From Meiothermus sp. (GTDB lineage: Bacteria > Deinococcota > Deinococci > Deinococcales > Thermaceae), in contig NZ_JANXCG010000084.1 in assembly GCF_025060375.1 (NCBI RefSeq), forward strand, positions 1 to 52,901: a DNA stretch of 52,901 nt, in the 5' to 3' direction. A program made the translations under genes and the position numbers. Of this stretch, positions 11,890 to 20,207 are shown piece after piece; within the stretch, counting starts at the first letter, position 1, and every line of letters begins with the position of its first letter. The notes under the pieces are model-generated. The model was not told the origin of the DNA and ran no database searches. It worked only from the letters and a program-made list of their open reading frames with translations.

Positions 11890-12387
11890 CTAGCGTCTTA
11901 GCGTGCGGACGTAGGCCAGGACCGTATCGGCATCCCTAAAGGGGTTCACGCTGCGCCAGACCCGCTCAATGCGGCCCTTTGGGTTGACCAGGATGGTGTC
12001 CCGGTTGTAGAAGCCCCCAAAACCCCCCACCCCAAACAGCCGGGCTAGGGTTCCATCCTTGTCGGGCAGCATGGCCCCCTTTAGGGCCATCCTCTCTATG
12101 AAGGCGCACTGCTCAGCGGCCGGGTCGGCGCTCACCCCGAACACCTCCACCCCCAGGGCCTGAAACTGCTCGTAAAGCTCAGCATAGCGCTTGCCCTGGG
12201 CGGTGCAGCCCGGCGAGCTAGCTTTGGGGTAGAACCAGAACAGGAGGTAGCGCCCTTCCCGGGCCAGGGCCGCCAGGTCTACGGTGCGGCCGTAGGAGTC
12301 CTGTACCCGGGGCAGGTTCACGGGGTCGCCCGGCGAGAGGGCCCAGGCTGAGAGGGAAAACACGCACAGACAGAGCAACCAACGCAC
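11890..12387 (-). CDS. Peroxiredoxin (BCP/PrxQ type), probably exported
   Basis: Thiol peroxidase of the AhpC/TSA superfamily, reducing H2O2 or organic peroxides. The thioredoxin-fold motif FWFYPKASSPGCTAQGKR holds the peroxidatic Cys; a second Cys in AEQCAFIER, 33 residues later, matches the helix-3 resolving Cys of some PrxQ enzymes rather than the C-x4-C of E. coli BCP. The start chosen is GTG 12387, which gives a signal peptide (VRWLLCLCVFSLSAWA) and clears the upstream stop; the in-frame ATG at 12486 would overlap the neighbour. It is a clear paralogue of the next gene and lies in an apparent operon with the flavoprotein downstream. Confidence 0.85.
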   Translation of the reverse strand: MRWLLCLCVFSLSAWALSPGDPVNLPRVQDSYGRTVDLAALAREGRYLLFWFYPKASSPGCTAQGKRYAELYEQFQALGVEVFGVSADPAAEQCAFIERMALKGAMLPDKDGTLARLFGVGGFGGFYNRDTILVNPKGRIERVWRSVNPFRDADTVLAYVRTLRR

Positions 12388-12433
12388 ACCCCTAGACTGC
12401 CGCAAAATGCCCCAAGCAGCTGTAGGCCAGGCT

Positions 12434-12919
12434 TCAGGTAGGAGCCTGCCGCCTGGCCCTGAGGTAAGCCAGTACCTCCTCCGCATCGCGGAAGGGATTC
12501 ACGTTGCGCCAGACCCGCTCAACCTTCCCCTCCGGGTTGATCAGGATGGTGTCCCGGCTGTACAGACCCAGCAGGGCCCCTACCCCCAGGAATCCCCCTA
12601 CCCCAAAAGCCCGCCCCAACGCTCCCGAGCGGTCGGGTATCATCCGCCCCTGCAGGGCCAGGCGCTCAATGAAGCGGCACTGCTCGGCGGCTGGGTCAGC
12701 GCTTACCCCAAACACCTCGGCCCCCAGCCTTCTGAACTCCTCTTGCAACTCAGCATAGCGCTTTCCCTGGGCGGTGCAGCCGGGGGAATGGGCCTTGGGG
12801 TAAAACCAGAGCACGATGTAGCGGCCCTGCCGCACCAGCTCGGCCAGGTCCACGGTCTGCCCATGGGCATCCTGCACGCTGGGCAAAGGCGCGGGGTCAC
12901 CAGGTTTCAGCCTTGCCAT
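12434..12919 (-). CDS. Peroxiredoxin (BCP/PrxQ type), cytosolic paralogue
   Basis: Second peroxiredoxin, 161 residues, highly similar along its whole length to the preceding entry: the same SPGCTAQGKRYAEL active site (Cys48), VSADPAAEQC (Cys81) and VNPFRDAxxVLAY end. It lacks a signal peptide, so it should be cytosolic. It has a short extra loop (FLGVGALLGLY) where the paralogue has a gap. The start chosen is ATG 12919, with a -10-like TACCCT ending 6 nt before it (leaderless). An in-frame ATG at 12952 is the alternative. The tandem arrangement suggests a local duplication followed by different targeting. Confidence 0.87.
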   Translation of the reverse strand: MARLKPGDPAPLPSVQDAHGQTVDLAELVRQGRYIVLWFYPKAHSPGCTAQGKRYAELQEEFRRLGAEVFGVSADPAAEQCRFIERLALQGRMIPDRSGALGRAFGVGGFLGVGALLGLYSRDTILINPEGKVERVWRNVNPFRDAEEVLAYLRARRQAPT

Positions 12920-12976
12920 ACCCCAAGGGTAGGGGCTACCCCACCTAGCCATGGTGTCTCCGGGAACAAGGTCGGT

Positions 12977-15007
12977 TCAGCTAGAGGGCTGGGCCGATAG
13001 TCCAGTGCGGGCACTGCGCTCAGTCAGCAAAACGTTGTGCCACAGGGCAATACCACGCAAGGGCGCATAGACCTCGAGGCTGGGAAGGCTCTGACCATCC
13101 ATCCTAACGCGATGTATCTTGCTACTGCCCCTGCGGATGGCGTACAACACGTCCCCCAGCACCACCATCTCCACCTGGCTGGCGGGGTCCTCTCCCTCGG
13201 CCACAGGCAGCGGGAGCGAAAGCAGCACCTCGCCCTCTAGGGAGAGCTGGCGAACCTTTTGGCTGTCCGCATCGTAGATGAGGAGCTGCTCGTCGGGGGT
13301 CAGGCCAAGGCCGCCCAGAACCCTGAGTTCCTGGGACTCACGGCTCTTGCGAAAAGCGTAGCGCGACACGTACCGCCCATCCAAGGAAAGGCGCTGCACC
13401 TGGCGGTTTCCGTAGTCCAGAACGAAGATGTAGCTCGAGCTAGCCAGAATCGCACGAGGGGACTCAAAGGTCCCCCGGCCCTGGCCCACACCACCAAAGC
13501 GGGCCACCGGCTTGCCCTCTCGGTCAAAACGGGTGATGGTGCAGGCCTCTCCGTCCAAAACCAGAAGACCATCTGGCAAAGGGGCCAAGGAAATGGGGTA
13601 TAGAAGCTCCCCCAGCTTCATTCCGTACGGCCCTATGGACTGCGTAACCTCCCCCTCCACATCGAAGCGATGCAGCAACCGGGTAGCCCCACCTCCGTAC
13701 TCAAAGAGGCTGATCCAAAACCCCCCCTCCGAGTCCACCGCTACGGACAGGGGTGGGGAGGAAAACATCCCCCGCCCGCTTCCCACACCGCTCCACATCC
13801 GCACCAGGGTACCGCTGGGGTCCATCAGGCGCAGGGTCCCCTTCTTGGTCTCTACTGCCAGGGCCAGGTACACCGGGGCCACCAACCCTGGGTCTTCCTG
13901 CCAGTTGCCCCGCAGCACATCCAGGACGGCTTCCAGCCCTGGCCTTTTCTCAGGGTCCTTCTCCAGCATCCTGTAGACCAGGTCGGAGAGGACCTGGGGA
14001 ACCTCGGGGTTGAGCTGCTTGGGGGGTGGCGGCATCTGGGTGATCTGCTGGTGGATGACCGCCTCGTAGGCCCCTTGGAAAGGCGGCTGTCCGCAAAGGG
14101 CCTCGTAGAAGACCACCCCTAGGCTGTAGATGTCGGACCTGTGGTCAATACGCTGGCCCTTGGCCTGCTCAGGGCTCATGTAGACAGGGGTTCCAATGCG
14201 GGCCCCCGTGATGGTCAGCCGAGTAAGAACCTTCCCCGCGGCAATACCGAAATCCATCAGGCGCACACCTCGAGGGTCCACACTGCCATCCTCCCGCACC
14301 GCATTCCTGAGCACCATGATGTTGCCCGGCTTGATATCGCGATGGATGATGCCCTGGGCATGGATGTGCTGCAGGGCCTCCGCCACCCGGATCATCACCT
14401 CCACCAAGCTCCTGATGCCCAGGCGCCGCCCCTCAATGAGGCGGTCTAAACCCTCGCCCTCCAAAAACTCCATAGCGATGTAGTGGGTATCGCCCTGGTT
14501 GCCGTGATCGTAGACCTTGACGATATTAGGGTGATCCAGGCGGGCCAGAAGCTCGGCCTCTCGGTGAAAGCGGCGTACAAACCGGGGGTCACCCACATAC
14601 TTTTCCTGGGGAATTTTGAGGGCTACCAACCGGCCGTCCCTCTTGCTACGGGCCTTGTACACTGTGGCCATGCCCCCGATGCCCACCTTCTCCTGAATCT
14701 CGTAGAGGGCCTCCAGACCGGCTACGCCGCTAAGGGAAACCCTAGGGTCGGCTTTTGCCTTAGCAGGCTTTCTGTTGGGCCTGGAGCGGGGCCTACGAGG
14801 CCTGTAGGAAACCCATCCGGAGCGGGGTAGCCACATCGCCCCAAGACCCAGCAGCAGGGGCACGGCCAGCACCCAGGGCACCGCCCCCAACACCGCCACC
14901 CCCCCCAGCACCAACGCCAACAGAAGCAGCACGGCCCAGTTCAAACCGGCACGCAGCAGGAGTGCCGTGGTAATCCCTACCAGCAGAAGGGCAATCAGGT
15001 AGCTCAT
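12977..15007 (-). CDS. Membrane Ser/Thr protein kinase with C-terminal NHL-type propeller
   Basis: Hanks-type kinase, 676 residues. The order is unusual: three or four TM segments at the very N-terminus (about 2-70), a basic linker rich in Arg and Pro (about 72-95), then the kinase domain (about 100-365) with GIGGMATVYKA, the VAIK-like lysine in LVALKI, HRDIKPGN (catalytic Asp224), DFG and GTPVYMSPEQ. Repeats resembling NHL/beta-propeller blades (GRGTFESPRAILASSSYIFV, LDYGNRQVQRLSLDGR) fill about 400-670. No TM lies between kinase and propeller, so both should be cytoplasmic. The ATG at 15007 overlaps the PP2C stop (ATGA), so the pair is coupled. The substrate is unknown. Confidence 0.9.
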   Translation of the reverse strand: MSYLIALLLVGITTALLLRAGLNWAVLLLLALVLGGVAVLGAVPWVLAVPLLLGLGAMWLPRSGWVSYRPRRPRSRPNRKPAKAKADPRVSLSGVAGLEALYEIQEKVGIGGMATVYKARSKRDGRLVALKIPQEKYVGDPRFVRRFHREAELLARLDHPNIVKVYDHGNQGDTHYIAMEFLEGEGLDRLIEGRRLGIRSLVEVMIRVAEALQHIHAQGIIHRDIKPGNIMVLRNAVREDGSVDPRGVRLMDFGIAAGKVLTRLTITGARIGTPVYMSPEQAKGQRIDHRSDIYSLGVVFYEALCGQPPFQGAYEAVIHQQITQMPPPPKQLNPEVPQVLSDLVYRMLEKDPEKRPGLEAVLDVLRGNWQEDPGLVAPVYLALAVETKKGTLRLMDPSGTLVRMWSGVGSGRGMFSSPPLSVAVDSEGGFWISLFEYGGGATRLLHRFDVEGEVTQSIGPYGMKLGELLYPISLAPLPDGLLVLDGEACTITRFDREGKPVARFGGVGQGRGTFESPRAILASSSYIFVLDYGNRQVQRLSLDGRYVSRYAFRKSRESQELRVLGGLGLTPDEQLLIYDADSQKVRQLSLEGEVLLSLPLPVAEGEDPASQVEMVVLGDVLYAIRRGSSKIHRVRMDGQSLPSLEVYAPLRGIALWHNVLLTERSARTGLSAQPSS

Positions 15008-15762
15008 CTGAACCTCGCCGCAACCACCGTGATGTTGTCGGTCCCCCCCCGCATCAAGGCCTTGCCCACCCAGTTCTCCAAGGAGGACTGCAGGTCGTTG
15101 CCGAGGGTCCACTCCTCAGGAGGCACCAGCCCGTACAGACCATCCGTAGCCAGCACCAACACCTCGCCCGGGGCAAAGCTAACCGAAAATATGTCGTAGC
15201 GCACCTCAGCCAAGCCCAGGGCTTGGGTCAGCATATGCTTCCAAGGATGGTCCTTGGCCTGGTCAGGGGTAAGGGCCCCCTGGCGCACCTGCTGGGCCAC
15301 CCAGGAGTGGTCCTGGGTGAGCAGCGTCCAGCGCCCTGAGGAGTAACGGTAGGCCCGGGTATCCCCCACATGCCCCACCACCGCCTGCCGGTTCCACTCG
15401 GTGAGCAACACCGCGGTGAGGGTAGTACCCATGCCCTTGCGCGAGGGCACCCGTTCACCCTCCTGCAGGATGCGCCGCTGGGCCAGCTTGAAGGCTCGGT
15501 CCATGACCAGCGGGAGCCCTATCCCAGGCCTCCCAGTAGCGGTGTGCTCCGCGTAGGACTTGGCGGCCACGCTAACCCCCTCGATGGCCAACTTGCTGGC
15601 CAACTCCCCAGCCTCGGCCCCACCCATGCCGTCGGCCACCGCCAGCAAAACCAGGTAGCCCAAAGGGGTGGGGTGGACCGCAACCCGGTGGAAGTCCTCG
15701 TTGCTCCGACGACGACGTCCGATGTTGGATTCTGTGGCAATTTCCAGCCGGGCCAGCCGCAT
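15004..15762 (-). CDS. PP2C-type protein phosphatase
   Basis: PPM-family Ser/Thr phosphatase, the usual antagonist of a Hanks-type kinase. In 252 residues the metal-binding motifs are in place: RRSNEDFH near residue 20, LAVADGMGGAEAGE near 42, GTTLTAVLL, VGHVGDTRAYRY, ATDGLYGLV and GGTDNITVV at the end. No TM, so cytosolic. It is first in the phosphatase-kinase pair with a 4-nt overlap. The start at ATG 15762 lies 8 nt after a -10 box shared with the divergent gene at 15785. Confidence 0.93.
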   Translation of the reverse strand: MRLARLEIATESNIGRRRRSNEDFHRVAVHPTPLGYLVLLAVADGMGGAEAGELASKLAIEGVSVAAKSYAEHTATGRPGIGLPLVMDRAFKLAQRRILQEGERVPSRKGMGTTLTAVLLTEWNRQAVVGHVGDTRAYRYSSGRWTLLTQDHSWVAQQVRQGALTPDQAKDHPWKHMLTQALGLAEVRYDIFSVSFAPGEVLVLATDGLYGLVPPEEWTLGNDLQSSLENWVGKALMRGGTDNITVVAARFR

Positions 15763-15769
15763 GACACCT

Positions 15770-15776
15770 TATAATA
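15770..15776. promoter_or_regulatory. Shared bidirectional -10 box between PP2C/kinase and the 595-residue gene
   Basis: TATAAT at 15770-15775 on the plus strand ends 9 nt before the ATG at 15785. Read on the minus strand, shifted by one base, it is TATTAT (15776-15771), ending 8 nt before the ATG at 15762. The divergent starts are only 22 nt apart. No clear -35 was found on either side. Both messages would be leaderless, and the two initiation complexes could not sit there at once. Confidence 0.6.
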
Positions 15777-15784
15777 CCCCCTGA

Positions 15785-17572
15785 ATGAAGCCGGGTTTGG
15801 TTGAATTACTCGAGCTCTACGAGTACAAGGTGGACGATCTGGTGGCCGGCCAAGAGCCCAAGGGTGGGATGGCCGGCCTGACCCGGCTGCGCCAGGCCCT
15901 AATCCAAGCCAATCTACCTGGCCCCCTGGCCAAGAAGTTCCGCGACATAGATGCCCGCTTCAAGGCCCACCGCCTGGGGTACAAGACCACCGTGGAAGAA
16001 GGCCCCACCTCCGATCTGGGGGCCATCCTCGTAGAAGAGGAGCCCAACCCCCCAGACCCTGAGCGCCAAACCCTGGAAAAGCTGGCCGAGGCGGTGTACT
16101 GGGCGCGGCTGGAGCGCGAGATGGGCCGGGTAGCCAAAACCCTCAACCAGGGCAAGCGCGATGAGCTTAGGCTGGTCTACGCAATCCTGCAGAACCTCGA
16201 GGCCTACGCCAAAAACCCCCTTTTCACACAGGACTACAACCTTTCCCGGTTTACCCTGGCCCACCCCATTCCGAGCGTCTCCGACCCCCTGGTCCGCATA
16301 GACGACCCCTCAACCGCTCAAAGTCTCCTGCTGGAGCTTTTCCGTGAAGCCTTCTCCATCGCCGAAAGGCTCCACCTTCCCCCTGAAGAGACCGTACCCT
16401 ACCTGCGCCGCTTCGCCCGAAGGGTATTGGAGAGCGAGGGCGCCCTGAAAAGCCCCCTTCGCGGCCCCAGCCTAGAGAGCCTCCGCAGGGCCCTGGAGGA
16501 GGCCCACCGGCAGGGGCTGAGCCCGGCAGAGATTCGAACCTTGGAGGAGCGCCTTCAGGCTGCGGCGGCGGAGGAGCGTCGGCTGGCTTTGGTCATGGAG
16601 GAGGACCGGGTGCGCTTCTCAGCCGCCATCGAGCGGCTTTCCAACCTGCTCTCCCGCTACCTCCCCAGCCCTCGAGGGGAGGCGAGCTGGCCCCAGCTCC
16701 CCCAGAAGATTCTGGGCAGCCCCAACCCAACCTACGCGCTCTCCGAGGTCCCCCCAGAGGCCAAGGCCCTCAGCCTGCGCCTGATGCCCCTGCGCTTTAC
16801 CCTCGGGGGCTACCAGGTGGCCATCTCCCAAGCAGGCCCGGTCTTTTCCGTCAGCGTGGAAGGGCAGGAGCGCATCTTGGAGGGGAACGCCGCTTTCAGC
16901 CTCACCCTGCCCAACGCAGAGATGCGCGGGGTGCGCTACCAAGACTACCTTCACCTCTGGCTGGAGCCCCGAGAGGCGGCCACCCTTTCCAGCCTTCTAG
17001 CCGAAGGCCGGGTGCTGGCCCACCTGATGTGGCCGGAAAACCACTACGCCTACCTGCGCTTGCTCAGGGCTCTTTCGGCCAGGTTCAAGGGTCCGGTCAA
17101 CTACGCCGCCTTCCAGCCGGAATCAGCCAGCAAGTACGCTGAGGCCCCCATAGACAACCTGCAGGAGTTCGCCCGAAAGGGGCTCGAGGTTGTCCGCGGC
17201 CGCATCCAGCGCCACTCGAGCTGGGCCGCTTACCTGAGCGAGGTGGCCCAGGGGATGGGGCTGGAGGACTACGCGCAGGTTCTCTACATTGAACTCTCCG
17301 AATGGCTGGGCTTCAGCCCACCCTCGAGGGACACCCTAGGGCAAGGGGCAGGCTCTACCACCGTGAGCGAGGCCCCCAGCACCATCAAAGCCGGAAGCAC
17401 GGCGCTCTCCCTGCGCTACCAGGACGGCGTAATCTATGTCTCCTCCACCGGCCTGGTGCCCCGTAAGCTGGCCGACCTGCTGGTCTGGGTGGTCCCCGAA
17501 GGAGGGCTGGTGCTGGCCCGGGAAGGCGCCCGGGTAGCTTACAACCTAATCCTCATTCCGCCAAGGCAATAA
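15785..17572 (+). CDS. Unknown 595-residue protein divergent from kinase/phosphatase
   Basis: I do not recognise a family. No signal peptide, TM segment or cysteine is visible, so it is probably cytosolic. Residues 1-120 and 190-310 look helical and charged, with a Glu/Arg-rich stretch (about 230-290) that could form a coiled coil. The middle (about 335-400) looks beta-rich (FTLGGYQVAISQAG, VFSVSVEGQERI). Residues about 517-541 form a Ser/Thr/Gly-rich linker (GSTTVSEAPST) before a final beta-like segment. Its head-to-head position with the PP2C/kinase pair, sharing one -10 box, suggests a substrate or partner of the kinase; that is inference. Confidence 0.75.
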   Translation: MKPGLVELLELYEYKVDDLVAGQEPKGGMAGLTRLRQALIQANLPGPLAKKFRDIDARFKAHRLGYKTTVEEGPTSDLGAILVEEEPNPPDPERQTLEKLAEAVYWARLEREMGRVAKTLNQGKRDELRLVYAILQNLEAYAKNPLFTQDYNLSRFTLAHPIPSVSDPLVRIDDPSTAQSLLLELFREAFSIAERLHLPPEETVPYLRRFARRVLESEGALKSPLRGPSLESLRRALEEAHRQGLSPAEIRTLEERLQAAAAEERRLALVMEEDRVRFSAAIERLSNLLSRYLPSPRGEASWPQLPQKILGSPNPTYALSEVPPEAKALSLRLMPLRFTLGGYQVAISQAGPVFSVSVEGQERILEGNAAFSLTLPNAEMRGVRYQDYLHLWLEPREAATLSSLLAEGRVLAHLMWPENHYAYLRLLRALSARFKGPVNYAAFQPESASKYAEAPIDNLQEFARKGLEVVRGRIQRHSSWAAYLSEVAQGMGLEDYAQVLYIELSEWLGFSPPSRDTLGQGAGSTTVSEAPSTIKAGSTALSLRYQDGVIYVSSTGLVPRKLADLLVWVVPEGGLVLAREGARVAYNLILIPPRQ

Positions 17573-17619
17573 ACCTTTGTCCTCTCCACCCCACCCAACG
17601 GTTTATGATTGGGGCACAC

Positions 17620-18816
17620 ATGTGGAGCGCATTGGGGCACCCTGGATTCCGCTGGTTATTCATCTCTAGCTTCATCTCCACCATTGGCAGCAAGATTCAC
17701 CGGGTGGCCCTGCTCTTCGTAGCCTATCAGGAAACCCAAAACGCGGTCTGGGTCTCCCTCATCCTAGGGGCTCAATTCGTGGCCAGCGCGCTGCTGGGGC
17801 CCTTGCTGGGCCCCCTAGCCGACCGCTACGACCGTCGGGTTCTGATGGTCATCGCCGACCTGGCACGGGCGTTTTTGGTGGCCTGTATACCTCTTTTCGC
17901 CATGGACACCATGCCCCTGCTGATGCTCATAGCCTTCTCCATGGCGGCCCTGGAGGCCCTGCACTACTCGGCCAGCCAAAGCGCCATTCCCGAGCTGGTG
18001 CCCGAATCCTCCCTGGACGCCGCCAACGGCCTGATGACCTTTGTGGCCCGTTTTGCCGACGTGACCTTTGTAGCCCTAGCCGGGGTGCTGGTGGCAAATG
18101 TGGGCCCGGCTCCAGCCTTCTGGATTGACGCTACCTCCTACCTGATCTCCTCCGCCTTCCTCGCCCTCCTCCCCCCCCTGCGAGGCAAGGATGGCCGGGG
18201 CAATTACTTCGCCTCGGTGGTCACAGGTCTGCAAATCCTGTGGCAAAACCCGGTGCTCTCCCGCACCGTCGGTACGCTGGCCCTGGCCGCAGCCTTTGGC
18301 TCGGTAGAGGCTGCCCTGGGAATCGTATACGCGGTGGGCGCGCTGAAAGTGGGGGTCCAGGGGTTTGGGGTTCTGGAGGCCCTGATGGCCGGGGGAGCCA
18401 TCCTGGGGCTGTTCGCGACCATGCCCCTTATCAGGCGCTTCTCAAGAGAAGCCGTCTTCCTGGCAGGGCTCGGGGCTTTTGGGGTCTTTATGGCCTCTAC
18501 CGGGCTTTTCCCTCACCCCCTCTGGGCCGGGGTGGCCATGCTGGCCCTGGGCTTTCTGAACACCATGTTCATTGTACCGGCCCGTTCCATCATCCAGCTC
18601 GCCGCCCCCAGCGAGGTGCGGGGGCGAGTTATGGCCGCCTTCGGGGCAACCATGCAAAGCGCCGTGCTTATGGGCACCTTTCTGGCCGGGGTACTCGAGC
18701 CCCGTCTGGGCGTCCTGGCGGTGCTGTTCCTCTCAGGGATGGCAGTTTCCCTCATCGCGCTCACCGTGCGCCTCCGGGGGGGTATCCCCCGGCCTTCCCA
18801 ACAGGAGGCCGCCTAG
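17620..18816 (+). CDS. MFS transporter (MFS_3/EntS-like)
   Basis: Inner-membrane major facilitator, probably an exporter. 398 residues with about 12 hydrophobic segments; the loop 2-3 signature LADRYDRRVLMVIADLARA is clear, and ARSIIQLAAPSEVRGRVMA in the second half is typical of the MFS_3 group that includes EntS-like exporters. The start chosen is ATG 17620, with TATGAT (17604-17609) ending 10 nt upstream; an in-frame ATG at 17605 lies inside that box and is unlikely. The substrate is not predictable from the neighbours. Confidence 0.88.
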   Translation: MWSALGHPGFRWLFISSFISTIGSKIHRVALLFVAYQETQNAVWVSLILGAQFVASALLGPLLGPLADRYDRRVLMVIADLARAFLVACIPLFAMDTMPLLMLIAFSMAALEALHYSASQSAIPELVPESSLDAANGLMTFVARFADVTFVALAGVLVANVGPAPAFWIDATSYLISSAFLALLPPLRGKDGRGNYFASVVTGLQILWQNPVLSRTVGTLALAAAFGSVEAALGIVYAVGALKVGVQGFGVLEALMAGGAILGLFATMPLIRRFSREAVFLAGLGAFGVFMASTGLFPHPLWAGVAMLALGFLNTMFIVPARSIIQLAAPSEVRGRVMAAFGATMQSAVLMGTFLAGVLEPRLGVLAVLFLSGMAVSLIALTVRLRGGIPRPSQQEAA

Positions 18817-18853
18817 GGCCCATGCAATAATAAGGGTGCCTTTGGAGGGGTAA

Positions 18854-19168
18854 ATGAACCTACAGAAAATCATGAAAGAAGCCCAGAGGGCCCAGCGCAA
18901 AGCAGCCGAGGTGCAGGAACGGCTGGCCCAGATGAGCGTGGTGGGCAGCGCTGGGGGTGGGTTGGTGGAAATCACCGCCAACGGCCACGGGCAAATCCAG
19001 GGGGTTCGACTCAAACCCGAAGCTCTGGACAAAAGCGACCTTGAGGCCCTAGAAGACCTAATCCTGGTAGCTATCCAGGACGCCCAAAAAAAGGCCCACG
19101 ACCTCTCCGAAAGGGAGATGAGCCGGGAGCTGGGGGGCATCGGCAGCCTGCTTGGAAAGATGTTCTAG
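18854..19168 (+). CDS. ybaB: YbaB/EbfC nucleoid-associated protein
   Basis: Small dimeric DNA-binding protein that coats the nucleoid. In 104 residues the conserved opening NLQKIMKEAQRAQRKAAEVQERLA, the central GGGLVEITANGHGQIQGVRL and the C-terminal helix are all present. A strong Shine-Dalgarno (GGAGGGG) precedes the ATG. It lies directly upstream of recR with a 15-nt gap, the ybaB-recR order found in a great many bacteria. Confidence 0.93.
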   Translation: MNLQKIMKEAQRAQRKAAEVQERLAQMSVVGSAGGGLVEITANGHGQIQGVRLKPEALDKSDLEALEDLILVAIQDAQKKAHDLSEREMSRELGGIGSLLGKMF

Positions 19169-19183
19169 AAAACTCGGGGCCCC

Positions 19184-19768
19184 ATGCGCTATCCCGAGAA
19201 ACTCCTCAAGCTGGTGCGGGCCCTGGCGGCCCTGCCCGGGGTAGGGCCCAAGAGCGCCCAGAGGCTGGGGCTCTTCCTGGTGCAAAACCCCGAGGCCCGT
19301 GCGGCCCTGATCGGCGGCCTGGAGGCAGCGCAGGCCCTTCACCCATGCCCAGCCTGCGGCAACCTGGCCGAGGACGCCCTCTGCCCTATCTGCGCGGACC
19401 CTGAGCGGAACCGAAGGGTTATCTGCGTAGTGGAGACCATTGCCGACCTGATGGCCCTCGAGCGCAGCGGGGAGTACGCCGGGCTCTACCACGTGCTGGG
19501 AGGAGCCCTGAACCCCTTGGAGGGCATCGGGCCGGAGCAACTCTTCTTGGAGCCGCTTTTCGGGCGGCTCGAGGGGGTGGAGGAGGTGATTCTAGCCACA
19601 AGCATGACCGTGGAGGGAGAGGCCACCGCGGCCTACCTGGCCGAGCGGCTCAGCGCCCGCGGGGTGCGCTCCAGCCGCCTGGCCTACGGGCTTCCGGTAG
19701 GGGGCAGCCTGGAGTACGCCGACGAGGTAACCCTGGCTCGAGCCCTGGAAAACCGACGGGGCTACTGA
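19184..19768 (+). CDS. recR: Recombination protein RecR
   Basis: RecR works with RecO (and RecF) to load RecA at single-stranded gaps. 194 residues, the normal length. It has the N-terminal helix-hairpin-helix (LAALPGVGPKSAQRLGLFL), a four-cysteine zinc motif (CPACGNLAEDALCPIC, about 57-72), the Toprim domain with CVVETIADLMALERSGEY, and the C-terminal Walker B-like region. Downstream of ybaB in one transcript. Confidence 0.96.
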   Translation: MRYPEKLLKLVRALAALPGVGPKSAQRLGLFLVQNPEARAALIGGLEAAQALHPCPACGNLAEDALCPICADPERNRRVICVVETIADLMALERSGEYAGLYHVLGGALNPLEGIGPEQLFLEPLFGRLEGVEEVILATSMTVEGEATAAYLAERLSARGVRSSRLAYGLPVGGSLEYADEVTLARALENRRGY

Positions 19769-19870
19769 GCATCCCGAGTAACGCCCCTCGGTGCAATTTT
19801 CCCACACCGCCGTCGGGTGGCTGTGCTAGGCTAGACCCCGTATGGTTTGGAGCAACCCACGGAGCGCGGT

Positions 19871-20203
19871 ATGAGGATGCTCGAGAGCCTCTCTATGGCC
19901 GGGGTGCGGCAGGCCGTGCTGGCCAGCCAGGATGGCCTGGTGATAGAGAGCACGGGCAAGACAACCCCTGAGCCTGAACTGCTGGCTGCCGAGCTAGCAG
20001 CCTTGGCCCGGGCCAGCCGAACCCTTACCCGACACCTGGGGGGCGAGCTGCGCCGCTTCACCCTGGCCACGGAGCACCGCGAGGTGTTGGTGGTGGTGTT
20101 CAACGGGTACTGCCTGGGGGCGGTCGTAGAGAAGGGCAGCGACCGCAAGAGCATTGGTCAGGAGCTGTCCAGGCTGGCCCTACGACTGGCCCAGAGCCTT
20201 TAG
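19871..20203 (+). CDS. Roadblock/LC7-domain protein 1
   Basis: A single roadblock/LC7 fold, 110 residues: helix, the strand pair AVLASQDGLVIES, helix, then RRFTLATEHREVLVVVFNGYCLGAVVEKG. Roadblock proteins dimerise and in bacteria often regulate small Ras-like GTPases (MglB acts on MglA). The ATG at 19871 is preferred over an in-frame TTG at 19847 because GGAG lies 6 nt before it. It opens a tight three-gene operon with a second roadblock gene and a DUF3467 gene; no GTPase gene is next to it. Confidence 0.82.
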   Translation: MRMLESLSMAGVRQAVLASQDGLVIESTGKTTPEPELLAAELAALARASRTLTRHLGGELRRFTLATEHREVLVVVFNGYCLGAVVEKGSDRKSIGQELSRLALRLAQSL

Positions 20204-20207
20204 GAAT

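Noticed and set aside
12407-13000. Plus-strand ORF of 197 codons across the upstream peroxiredoxin gene
   Set aside because: Antisense shadow. The opposite strand encodes a peroxiredoxin with both active-site cysteines.
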